Part shown: piece after piece, positions 34,501-46,246 of the stretch
Position numbering within the stretch: the first letter of the stretch is position 1
How the letters are laid out: the number at the start of each line of letters is the position of its first letter
From: Ephydatia muelleri
Lineage: Eukaryota; Porifera; Demospongiae; Spongillida; Spongillidae
Direction: 5' to 3'
Assembly: GCA_013339895.1 (NCBI GenBank)
Contig: JABACO010000003.1
Span: 13,219,460-13,283,459, forward strand
Length of the DNA: 64,000 nucleotides
Position numbers and translations under genes: made by a program
Notes under the pieces: model-generated
The model's input: the letters and a program-made list of their open reading frames with translations, nothing else
Database searches by the model: none
Told to the model about the DNA's origin: nothing

Positions 34501-37500
34501 TAATTGCAAGTTTCATTTATTTATTTTTTAAATGATTAGCACAACTTAATTAAACCTATTATATCAGACCAGATCGAAGGCTTTTTATCTTTTTTTTTTC
34601 AACCTCAGTTTCAACTATTTATTCACAGATCCAGTGTGAAATAAATTTATTCCAACGGTCGCTACTAATTTGACATTGTCATAATTTTCCCTGAAAAGCT
34701 ATCATATGAAATGCTAAGGCATTATTGACAGATACATGAACTGTACCTGTGCAAAATATAGACAAGTGACTGTATGTGCTGCTTCTCAGCTTCATCTCTC
34801 ACTAGAGCTAGTATAGAATCTGTCCTCCTTCTGTGAGGACTGGACTGATCTAGTGGAGCAAGTCTTTTCATGCATAGGGTCCACTGCACTATTACCCTCC
34901 ATATGAGAGGACTGCAGTGGTGATGGATTCAACACACTTGAGCACTGCTTTATTTTGTAGCATGCTAGCTCCATTGAGCAAGGAATGTACAGTAGAAGGT
35001 TCATGTACAAATTGGCGTCATTTTTTACTACAAATGAATGTACAAACATCGTTAGTACCATGCTTAATGTGTCATATATCAAGCATCATTGAAATGCCAA
35101 TCAAAACCTCTATCTACTCATTCCTGTATACTTGAGTAAGTGCTGTCTGTTAGTTATAATTGTGCCAAATGGCATGTTTAATGCTTTAATTCCAAGTTCC
35201 TTACTGTGCATACAGTTTCATTACTAATAGGGATACTGAAGGGTACCACATCAGCTTTTCCACACAAACAATCCTTTTCTAGCATGATGTCCTTGTCCTT
35301 AACTACAGTATGATGTACACACACATGTACAGTAAGTACACATAAAATTGCAGCTCAGGCAAGTATGATTGAATAACATACATGTAGAAGGGAGGAATGA
35401 TTCAGTCTCAATGTTTGTTAAGTAAGGAATAATAAATTAAGACTGCGAAAGTGTCATTTCTGCGTTGTTTTTTTTTGCGTTTTGTGCTTGGTGGTATTGT
35501 GTATGAAGGATACACAAAGTAGTATGTGTGCTCACAGTACAATACGTGTCTAGATCCTCCTACACTGAACACTGGATGTTTACAGGTATGTAAACATTGA
35601 TCTTTTCCTTGCAGAGGACTGTGAAGGTGGCCTTGTACTCCAGCTTCTTGTCCTCATCAGTCCTGGCAGTCGTTGCTGTTCTAATTGGTTTTGCTGAGAG
35701 GCTTCTGACCCTCTCCAGGGTGTGCCTCTTTGCCACCACTGGTGTCGCAACTACAACCAGATTTGTATTTTACCTTTACTTGCGTAAGCTCACGAGACGT
35801 ACATTGTAGTTTTCTATTGCAGCCTTGATCTTGTGTGTAAACCGATGTACAGTGGTTTGAAAACAAGAAGCACGAAGCCTTAGAATCATGCTACCAAATA
35901 CTGTAGTGTTTAATTGGTGAGAGTGATTTTAGTACTTATTCCATGTATTTCACCACTGTTACAATTATACTTTTCTATACAAAAACAATTCCACCAACCA
36001 AATTATTTTCTTTATTTTGTGCTATTTTTACTAATAGTATTAGTGTTTTACTTTGAATGCCTGTTTGGAATACCCCGGTGTATAACTGATAATTGCACTA
36101 ATGTACATGTAGATACATTTCCCAAAGTGCAGGTTTATTCTGCCTCGTTCCTGCACTGCGTGCAAATAAACGACAGAGCTATGTTGCTTACAAGCGATAC
36201 TTGTGCATCTGGTCTCACAAATTTAAATTCACAGAGAGCAAGTGTGTAGCAATCGTTTAGAATGAAAGTACCCATATTGCATCAGTAGTCAATTAGTAAA
36301 TGGTTATTAACATGACAGAGAAAGATATAAGTTTCATTGGGCCAAACAAAAACAGTATAAGGTACCCCAGTGGCAGCATTCAGTTGCTGGTTTTGCTTTT
36401 AAGGTCTTATCAAATTCTTCATGTCAAACCTGCTTCTGTCATTGACGATGTATTTAAGTAGACATCACTTCGGTCTATCCTACCATAAGTGCTTCCATAC
36501 CTCAACCAAGCAAGAATATCGATATTGCAGATACCAGCTTCATTCTAGTTGACTCGCGATTGAAGAGAAGATATGTCTTTGCATTCTGCACTGGCGTGGA
36601 AAAGCTGAAGACCTTGGTCACACTCAAGACCAAGCCAATACATTTCACGTAGGTTGTAGGCCAATCCAGTTGTCCATTGTCACCCACGAAATGAGCCTAG
36701 CACATTAGGCTGCTGTTGAACCATTTGAAGTTAGTAATCAAAAGCCAATAGAGTGCTTGCAGATGCTTGAAAGAGTGCTTTTAATCTAGCTAAACAAAGA
36801 CGTCTTTTTACTAAAGTATTTGATGATAATGCGCAAGTGACAAATGCTTTAATATTCCACCAAGTTATTGCAATGACATGCAAGCACAGGCTTTATATAC
36901 GACATCTTTCAGGAAAGATAAGATAACGAGTATCAAGAAATCAAGATTTGTATGAACAAAATTCTATTTCCTTCTGATGAATAGCAGACCAGCTTCTTGG
37001 GTCTGTACACATAACTCGCATTGACTTTATCATCATCTATCATGTATCCATTTGATCTATCAAACAGTTAAACATGTGCACATAAATGTATTGTATTAAA
37101 CGCTGTGTGGTGTCTATGATTCATGTAGATGTAGACTGCATGTGGGATCAGCTAAGCGCAAGTGAGATCCATAGGTCACATACTCGCCTACACTATGTAC
37201 AGGTGACCTTTTAAAAGTGTTTCGACTCCTGTTGCATGTACCAATGTATTTCTCCTCAGGATGCAAAAGGGATGAACAGTATACTTTCCTCTCAGAGCCA
37301 CCTAGCAGGGCACGTGTTGAAGGTTGGTGCATGTCTGTGTGTGACTTATCTTTACACATATGTAAAGGTGTTATGCACTCAACAGCTGTAATTGATTGAA
37401 TGCTCTTACACTTTTGCCTATAGCTCTGACTGACGGTGTATTCTCCATTACTGCAACATTGATGCTACTAGACTTTAGGTACTCTTTGACCAATTCGTAT

Positions 37501-40500
37501 CACAGCACCACTCCACTGTACCAATTCAGGACTCACACATTATTTCTTTATTTCATTCATTTTAACAGCTCCCAAGGCCTCCCATCGGTTAGTAGTGTCC
37601 AACAAGATTACAAAGGTAGCCTTATTGCTGCTTTGGATGATGAGCGCTACATCTTCTTTTCATACATTGTCAGTTTCATTATTATCGGTAAGTTTAGTAG
37701 TTTGTTAGGGAAAAATAAACATATTAAAAGATTTTATGCAAGTTTCACTTGGTGAAAAGTTTGATTTATTATGAATTTACTATTTGTCAAATATAAATGT
37801 GTAGGTAAATACATACATGTACAGTACAGTAAGTTATCATAGTAAATATGAGCTTCATATTTACCATTGTGCAATTGTCATATATACCACATTTACGTAA
37901 ATATTAACACCGTATTTAACCAATAGAAATGAATACATGATTTATGCACCTACTGTACACTGTAACCTGCATGTACTTTACATCCAAATGATCAGTTTAC
38001 ATATAGGTAGACATAAAAATTGTGTATTTGCATGTGATTCCATTCTTTGTGTATTCTACACCAGCAATGAAATATCAGCAATGCAGTAATTTGTTAAATC
38101 ACAAGCTACAGAATGTATAGCTTACAAGATGGGACAGTTTCCGCGAAAATTGCCCCACGGTTAAAATGTTATAAAAATGCATCGCGTTTGAATCGCTATA
38201 ACTTCCCAACGGATAACGCTATCGACTTCCTATTTTCAACACTTCATAGTGAAATGGTGTAGTATGAAGTGTTGAAAATAGGAAGTCGATAGCGTTAACC
38301 GTTCGGAAGTTATAGCGATTCACCCGCGATGCATTTTTATAACAATTTATAATATATCCGTGGGGCAATTTTCGCGGAAACTGTCCCAGATATTATAACA
38401 TTGGTGTAAATGTCCTCTACACATTGCTTCTTATGCATTCAGTGCATAAGAAGCAATGTGTAGAGGACATTTCAGATGTCTAGAATATCAAAAACAATGA
38501 AATATGCGCTAGGTCCCTTTTCACAGATACAATGCCATATTGGTGTAGATGTAGGACTTCTATGCACCAGTTCGAATTATGGAAAAAAAAATTTACACAA
38601 ATTATGCAATTATGAATTTATAATATTACACCGCATGTACATTTAGCAAGTTCAACAAACCTTAATATTTATTAAATGTAGGTGTGTATTTATAAATTCA
38701 TAATTCCATGATTTTCATCATCACTTGTTTCCTCACTTTCTTCTCAATAGGTGCATACAAATCCTATATTTACACCAATGTTATAATATCAGTATCTGTC
38801 ATGGAGTTGTAAGGCTCTGAATTTTAATTAGCCATATATTTCAATGCAAGCGTTAATTACCTTTCTATTGTGCATACTGGACATTTTATAATGCATGTGC
38901 TATGTCCCTGTTTGCGAAAACAACCCCATATCTTGTTTCACTCATTTTTATTTTAAAAATAATTTTACAGCTGTGTTAGACAACTGGGCAACAGGTCAGC
39001 GTCAGGATATTAACTTCTAACCTACAGTGTACTGCATGCTGCCTAAGCGTACTGCCCTTATGATGTGCACTGATGTGTACATGTATTAGCAATCATCATA
39101 TATGTCAGTACCAATGTTGTGTTCTTATTCCAGGAATGCTGTGGTTGGTGCAATACAGCATGTTCCAGCTGATCAAAACAATCACTCCTGCACTGACCTT
39201 GGTGAACCTTTTGGTCAGTATGTGTGTGCCAAAGTGTACTCGTGCTATTGCACATGTACTGTCTCTCCGTTATGCTGTAGATACAGCCATGCATGAGCAT
39301 GCTTTCATGGCTGGTCTGCACAATTACTGCTGTGGCTTTCTTTATGACTTCATTATGTTATTTTATTTATTTATTTAGATGTAGTATATTCTAATAAAAG
39401 ATAATACATTACATATGTATTAATCATTGTATAATAAAGTACCTAGGCCTAAAGTTCAACTCTAAACAAACACAGTTCAATACATGTATAACTACTACAC
39501 TACATCGATTTTTATTTTTTTCTATTGCAGACACTTGGGTTTATTGGTGTCATACCATTTACGTCAGGACTGATTGTTATATTCTCAGAAGCCAAAAATA
39601 GTGACAATGAGGTGCTCGCAGTGAGAGTAGCAATGGTGGTCATATTCCTTGCTGGAGTAACCCAGCTACTGTTCTGGTGTATTGCCACCCTTCAGAAGTA
39701 AGTATTGGTAGTGCAAGTAACACAATAGTCTTTTATTATTGGGATCGTTTCCCGCGAAAAGAGACCTAGCTCATACATTATAATATTTCCAGTACGCACA
39801 ATACAAATAAACATAACACTGGTGTTGCTAATTAAAATTTCAGCACATTACAACTCTATGACAGATCTACCGATTCTCAGTGTGTAAGAAGCAATGTGTA
39901 AAGGACAATTCAGACTTCTAGGATACAAAAAAAACATGAGTTACGTGTACTTCTAGGATACAAAAAAAAACATGAGTTACATGTAGATCCCTTTTCGCGG
40001 AAATGATCCCATATTGTGCATGTGCGTGTTCACTGTACCTAATCATGCATGTACAGTACCGTGTATGTGTGCATCAGTTTCACAAGACAGCACATTGATC
40101 AACATTTCAATAAATTTTAGTGTGTGCATTAGAGTTATTTGTGATTTGCAATACCATGAAATATTTCTGGCTGGTTAATTGCACCTGTTCTATTTTTATG
40201 ACTAAATCCAGCAATGTTGTGACTGTGGAAGATCCATACATTAACGTACATCAGTTTATCAAGACGCTTATTCTTCCAACTGTTTCGTGAGAGAATGTCC
40301 TTATGTGTATGCATGCAAGGAAACGCACTGTGTGCCTGCTTCTTTTTGCCTTATCCAGGTTTATTGTGTATTGGGTATCCTTGGCTCCAGACTATGCAGT
40401 TGTGTATCTGGTATATGCTGCCGTAAGTATGCATTCCTTGATTGAATTTATTAAAAAGCACCATGCATTCTGTCTCAACTCACAGGCGCTAATTACAACT

Positions 40501-40548
40501 CCATTTCTGTTTATTCTTTTGAATCTTAGCATATATGCTGTAAGTTGA
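29976..40548 (+). CDS. TMEM175-family lysosomal K+/H+ channel
   Basis: The family forms endolysosomal K+-selective, proton-permeable channels with two six-helix repeats per chain. Exons placed by GT/AG and phase: 29976-30095, 30627-30665, 31791-31891, 32608-32643, 32706-32804, 33273-33335, 35615-35783, 37260-37322, 37424-37478, 37569-37687, 39134-39213, 39531-39697, 40359-40422, 40486-40548. One exon of about 49 bp between 31892 and 32607 is needed for frame but was not found. Repeat 1 opens RLILFSDGIFAVIMTVM (RxxxFSDG signature). Repeat 2 opens RVEALTDGVFSITATLM, with LTD instead of FSD. DYKGSLIAAL and GMLWLVQYSMF align with human RFSGSLVAAL and GLLWFAHHSLF. By my alignment the gating Ile of repeat 1 is Val here and that of repeat 2 is Ile. 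Expected length is about 430 residues against 504 in human. The last exon could also splice at GCT|gtaagt (40540). Confidence 0.88.
31491..31632. repeat. (GT)n microsatellite
   Basis: GT units broken by occasional G or C, in the TMEM175 intron before the third placed exon. Confidence 0.9.
32893..33240. repeat. 26-bp minisatellite in a TMEM175 intron
   Basis: About 13 complete near-perfect copies of CATGCAGCCTGCATGTGCGC plus ATACGC, ending in a partial unit. The only variable site is C or G after CATGCAG. The order along the array is C G C C C C G C C C C C G, then G in the partial copy. Because 26 is not a multiple of three, all frames stay open and give spurious repeat peptides. It lies between exons 32706-32804 and 33273-33335. 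Confidence 0.95.
34150..34370. repeat. MITE family B copy
   Basis: It shares CTAGAAGTCTGAAATGTCC, TCTACACATTGC and GAGTTGTAAGGCTCTGAATT with copies at 38790, 39741 and 62225. It ends GTCCCTTTTCGCGAAACAACCC. It sits in the TMEM175 intron between exons 33273-33335 and 35615-35783. Confidence 0.65.
38131..38387. mobile_element. MITE family A, hairpin element (left arm)
   Basis: An almost fully palindromic element of 257 bp, starting GGGACAGTTTCCGCGAAAAT and ending in the inverted form. The centre is near 38255. No coding capacity. Other copies are at 58690-58939, 63814-64000 and a fragment at 655-788. Confidence 0.8.
38388..38935. repeat. Nested MITE cluster
   Basis: Three layers can be seen. 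There is a near-perfect hairpin at 38408-38472 (AAATGTCCTCTACACATTGC arms). A roughly 250-bp element lies at about 38532-38785 with inverted ends ATTGGTGTAGATGTAGGA and TCCTATATTTACACCAAT. Around it are pieces of MITE family B, resuming with ATCTGTCATGGAGTTGTAAG and ending GCGAAAACAACCCC near 38927. One element has inserted into another. Confidence 0.6.
39741..40010. mobile_element. MITE family B (left arm)
   Basis: Termini are GGGATCGTTTCCCGCGAAAA and the inverted TTTTCGCGGAAATGATCCC. It lies in the intron after exon 39531-39697. An internal segment of about 43 bp (TTCTAGGATACAAAAAAAA) is duplicated here but single in the right-arm copy at 62225-62455. Confidence 0.75.
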
Positions 40549-40658
40549 ATGCAGGGTGTACTTGTACACTAAGGAGGTTAGAGAGTATGAAGAACGTAAT
40601 AACTTGAGGATCACATGGGACTCACGTGATCTACCTCATGTTAGATTTTGTGTATTGT

Positions 40659-40888
40659 GATGATCGCGGCTGTGATTAAATGCACCTTAACAGATTGGCA
40701 ATGGATTGTATCTTGAGACTTGAGAGTACAACAAAGAAGGCCTTTTCATCTACACTCATGTGTGCACCAAAATGATGATCGCGGCTGTGATTAAATGCAC
40801 CTTAACAGATTGGCAATGGATTGTATCTTGAGACTTGAGAGTACAACAAAGAAGGCCTTTTCATCTACACTCATGTGTGCACCAAAAT
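40659..40888. repeat. 115-bp tandem duplication, left arm only
   Basis: 40659-40773 and 40774-40888 are near-identical (both start GATGATCGCGGCTGTGATTA). The right arm has a single copy at about 61450-61565. Confidence 0.9.
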
Positions 40889-43800
40889 GATCTTTTCCAA
40901 ACAACATAAAAAAGAGCAATATATTCCTAGTGAAAATGAACCATAAAAATACAATTGCAGTTGACAATATAGTATATATTGGTATTTCTCTTTCCGAAGT
41001 GCTTTCCACATAACTGAGCATGGCACAAACAATCCTGCTGTTTGTGCGTGATGGATTTGTCTACTCGTGATTAGTTTACTAGTCATATGTGTAGTGTTCT
41101 TTGATCATTTTATTTATGCAACGCTGCCTTAGTGTCTTATCCAACATGTACTTGTACTGTTGTTAGGCCTGCTGTACACACTTTGATGTCAACCTCATTC
41201 ACTTTACCATCATGCTCTTGGAAACTGTTCAGTTTCAAGTTGACAGCACAAAATGTCATTGTACATTAAAATGTTTTTTGATGTTACTTTGACTAATCTA
41301 TAGCAACATTACTAACGCGGGGGTAATGACATGGGTTAAAGTGGTACTTTTTGTCATTAAAAGCATCTCCTTCCAATATAGTGGCTGAGGAAGTGCAAGA
41401 CAAGTGAAACAACAAGTAAGATAATTTACTATCTGTTTTGCAGTCGTTGTACAGTGGATCATCCATCATCACATGGTTGGGTGTAACTGTCAAATTTCAT
41501 TATCTTGTACTTTATTCCTTCAATTATGTTGCTTACAGTCTCTGAAAAATCTTGGTTGCCAAGTTGCTAGCCTCACCATAAAATGAATTAGAGTTTGGGG
41601 TATCTTCAGATGTCTATGCAGCTATACCAATTGTATTCAGACTGGTAATTTATAATTGGGAATTTAACATATTTTTCTAAACACAATGGGAAGCAATTAG
41701 GTATTTAACATCATAGAGACTGAATACTCAATTTGATAAGCATCTGAATATCCTCATTGTGATTTGTGCTACATGAATGGTGCTTTGACTCATGATTTGC
41801 TTCTTTCATGGGATGTGCATGCAAAATTTTAATGAATTACAGCTGCTTCAGTGATGCAAACCACAATTGGGGTACATTCTTCCCATGATATAAGCCCAGG
41901 GGGTGTGATATGTTGGGTAATATGTGGCCATAATAACAATAATTAATCAGTGTGGAAGATGCATGCATATTTATCAAAGCTACCACGAATGAACTTTAGC
42001 TGGTGCTTTTACCCAAAGACACTTAAGTACAGCATTTGAACTGCTCAAGTGCCTGGACAAAAGATTGCACAAAGCTCTATTCTTACATGCAACGAGCGCA
42101 CAATAAACCAGCTATAGCGAAACACTTACAGTACCTACATGCAATGAATAAAAGCATACCCTTATAGCACAACTGTAGCGTGTATGTATACAATTGTGTG
42201 TGTGTGCAGCTATAATCATGTCATGGAAATTCACATGGATTTTGCTAACGGGTGCAAAGAAGTGTCTGATTGCAAAAAGGAAAGTTCAAACGGGTCATTC
42301 AGAAGAAATAGTGGCAGCATGGTTTAAAAAAGACAGGGAAGTGATCTGTCGTCCACAAGGCTGTCAGAGCTGGCTTCCACTAGCTTAAACTTGAAACACC
42401 TGAAGCCAAAAGACGGAAGAGACATAGTTCAAAGTGGTATTTTGCTATCATTGATATCACTTTTGATTATAATAATCCTTTCCGAATGAATTGGGCGAGT
42501 GGAACACATTTTTTGTTCAGAATTCTAACTGATAGTCAATTTTATATATTAATTGGTGTACAATTGTTTGTACTCATGGCTCATTATTTCAGACAACTCG
42601 GGATCAATTTTGGCATCCAAAATTCCATCTAACTTAGCAACAATTCTGGAAGTATACCCATCACACTTGTGTATTGAGCACATTATTTCCTTGCTCCCAG
42701 CTACTTTGTGACTCTATGTGTACATTCAGGATAAGCGCATCTATGGGCATCACATCATGGAGATGGGTGTGGGATATACAATGTGTGAATGAGTCTTGAA
42801 GGCATCAATGGGATACAAATGGTTTGTTCGATGTATGCAAGCTTACCTGGCAGAAAATGTAGTTCCATAGTGTGTAAATTTCGCTTTGCCTTTAAGCAGG
42901 AGTGTTGCGTGTTTTTTAATCTGAAATGCTTTCTGTGAATTAGTACCATGAAAGTTGTCAACCACCTGACTAGCACAGGAAAGAGTCTTCAGGAGACTGA
43001 TTGAGATACAATGTGTCATTTTGTTAGGGACAGTGTATTCGCACAATGTAAAGGTGATGACCATTGTATACATCTCAATGCAGCACAATGAAAATAGGGG
43101 GATCCAATATAGCAGGAAGCAACACACATCAAGTGCAGAAGGTTTCGCCAGCAAAAGCATGTGTGCAGTTTTAATATGGTCATTACAACAATACCACAAG
43201 GTCATAGCCACATGTAGAATTTACTAGGTGATTTGAAAAACTAAATGAATCCTTTATTGTTTTGAGCCATAGCGTTTTAGAGGCTACAATTTGATAAGCT
43301 GTACTGACATAGACTCCACTAGTAACTGACTCAGGAAAAAGAGTGACTGAACACATTAAGAGAAGAATGCTGCATTGTTTGGCCTGTATTGTACATGTAG
43401 CTGCATGCGATATATCATGATCCTCTGAAAAGAAGAAATGTTACAATGTACTGTACAATGGTAATAAAAAAAATTTGAACTTACATTACTGATACAATTG
43501 TGATGTATGAATTTGAGCAAAATTGTATCAAATTACCTGGTACGATAAAATACATGTAACATTCTGCATACTAGCCTATCATGTACATACAGCTATTTGT
43601 GTTAGGGACACTGTTGCAATTGATTTACTGCATCTCAGTATGACCTCTCCATTGCAGGTAATGACATGGGCAATCTTCAAAATGACTCGGTATCATGATT
43701 GACAATTCCGGCACACAATTTGCTGATGTGGCTGAACTGGAGGATTAATGTTTGTATTGTTACGAAATACTATTGGAAATTATCATTGTGTATATATGCG

Positions 43801-44906
43801 ACGTGTTAATAGCAAATATGAGGAAGTGCGTGTACGTTAAGATACTTGATGTATTTATGACCTGTTTTGCTACCTCTATGTTTGTGTATTCACATGCATA
43901 TGAGCATGAAGCAGCATAGTTGGGACAATGCCAACTGAGCTACACTCTTTCATTCATACGCATATTGCAGTGGTGCACGGAATCTATTCGTGCTACAAAT
44001 GCTTACATTCCTTGTAAAAGATACTTTCTTACCATTTCCAAACGTAGACAAAGAGTTGCGCAATACTGATTGCTTACGATTGGTCACCACGATATTTCCA
44101 TTCAGAACAATATGTACGTGTACATGCCATGTGGTTTATCCAATTATTTCGAAACAGTTCCTTGTCTGTACACTTCACACTACGGTTAAAAAAAACAGCG
44201 TTTCGAAGAAAAGGTGAACAATGATCTTAGCATGTTCCAGCATTCAGAGGCTACTAAGTAGTATGTAAAACCACTGCGTACTCCAATTAATAGTACGTTA
44301 TATCGATCACCATTTAAATAGATCATCGTTGTCTTTATATGTGATGAATTGCTGAGTTTACCACTGCGCTGAAAAATAACTCAACCATGTCGACGAAAAT
44401 AAGGTTCGTGGTTCAGCAATGTTCTGATCTGTATTTGTTTGTCTCTTGGTGTTTTAAAAATCGATGCATTGGGTAACACCTCTATAAGCGAAATTAACGG
44501 AACCATAGTCGCTAGTGGGTCGTACACTATTAGCGTGTTCGTCTCAATTCCTAATTCTTCTGTATTGATTAACCGAGAGTGCATGTCAATAGTCGGGATG
44601 GGATTGGATAAACGGCCCCGCATTAGCGCGTGCTGTGCTCGAAACCATACCAAAAAATGTATGCCTGTACACAAATATGGCAGATTATCATTACATTGTG
44701 ATTAGAAGCTAATAGCGAACCTGCTAAATGGGCTGCCAAGGTACAAACAACCACAATACCTTTGACACATAATATATGCCGTAAGGTAATCGCTCTTTGG
44801 ACACAGATAAAAGCAAAAATTAGAACCAAGCGATACAAGGCTGTATCAAATTTTGTGATCTAGTTTAAAAACGAATTGCTACACTATCCCACAAAATTAC
44901 CATATC
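40889..44906. other. Spacer between TMEM175 and the hAT MITE, left arm
   Basis: No gene recognised. ORFs at 42843-43211 (-), 42194-42388 (+), 43990-44217 (+) and 44381-44674 (-) are also open in the right arm, but the arms are too similar for that to show selection. The 44381-44674 frame (ELGIETNTLIVYDPLATMV) differs between arms by an in-frame loss of one codon. No family is recognised. Confidence 0.45.
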
Positions 44907-45561
44907 CAGGGGCGTACGCAGGTGGGGGTTTGGACGAACCCCCAGAATATGGGTGGGGCAAACCACGCCCACGGAGCCATCCCGATAATTAGCCGCGTGC
45001 GCACGTGACACTTTAAGTCCGCTCTCCTTACGATGAAAAGACAAAGCTGCATAAGACAAATTCCTTCTTTTCCAAAAGAGCGCATGTAGAACCTGGTAAG
45101 TAACTAGGTATAGGCATAGAGAGGGACGTAAAACATGGTTTTAAAGTAAAACGTGATTTATTTGGGGGAGGGGAAGAGAGTGATATTTTACGTATGCCAA
45201 TAAATTATTCTGTATAGATGATCATGGCATTGAGGTACCTTCCGAGTCAGAGCAGAAAGAACCAACTGAAATCGATACTCTGCCTTCCCAATTGCAATCT
45301 CCTCCTAACTTAAGTGCTCTAGCATTGATTCATTGTAACTTCCACGCTAAATTAGATGTAGACCACGTATGTAAATTGTTTGTGGAAAAAAAATCGACAG
45401 ATGCAAACTTATTATTTAGCTAAATGTACTGTCTTGTTGATTTCTCAATGAACTAATGTCTTCAAATGGTACTGTACCGCTGAGCCCTACTCCCGCACCC
45501 TCCCCCCAGTTGATCCTTCCTTTATGTAAACACCCTTTTCAAAATCCTGCGTACGCCCCTG
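44907..45561. mobile_element. hAT-type non-autonomous transposon (left arm)
   Basis: A 655-bp element with termini CAGGGGCGTACGCAGG and CCTGCGTACGCCCCTG, flanked by a 7-8 bp direct repeat CCATATC(C). The CAGGGG ends and target length fit the hAT superfamily. There is no transposase. Right-arm counterpart at 56550-57204. Confidence 0.85.
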
Positions 45562-46246
45562 CCATATCCAACGTTCTATTTGAGCGGTTCTGAGTACTTG
45601 CCGTTACAAACAAACAACACCACGTACCACGCAATAATTTGACTTGCCACCTTGCAAGTTATTTTAATTTTCAGGAAGAAAAGACCACTGGCTCATAAGC
45701 TACTGTCCAACAAAAAAACTGCCCTCCGGAAAATCGAGTTTTTTTGACAAAAAAAATCGAGACAGCGCAACAAAAGATTTGTAGCAAAAAGAATAAAATA
45801 CGGTCCACTCTATGGCTCACGTGACGCGTAGTCAATCCCATATCTTTGACTTGATGCATATACAGTAGAGTTACCTTTCCTTATCGGCTCACAGGTGCCA
45901 ATGACTCCATTTTCAATGAATTCATCATGGTCATTGATGCTTAGGGACTGTGGAGACCATACCACGTTGACACCCTAGGTGCCAACTGTGTATTCACAAC
46001 GCATGCATGCACGTGATTAAGTTGTTGAGTATGCTGGGTCGGCTGCAATTGGGGTGAATGACACCTATATTCTTAATAATTGTTTCGTAGATTGAAGTGG
46101 GAACAGAAATCTCAGGTTGACACTATTAATACGGCGAGTAGCAATTATGAAATTCATCCACAGGGGAGGGGGAGGGGGGTCGCAAATAACGTAACGATTG
46201 CGAGTGCCGCAATGGATTCTTTATTTCACTCAATAATATAATACAC
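45562..46246. promoter_or_regulatory. Silicatein upstream region, left arm
   Basis: About 680 bp between the hAT MITE and the silicatein ATG. CTCAATAATATAATACAC lies immediately before the start and AT-rich stretches occur upstream, but no specific promoter element can be assigned. Confidence 0.3.

Noticed and set aside
42843-43227. Hydrophobic minus-strand ORF and its plus-strand partner
   Set aside because: No recognised family, no splice-consistent context, and conservation in the right arm is expected for an allele.
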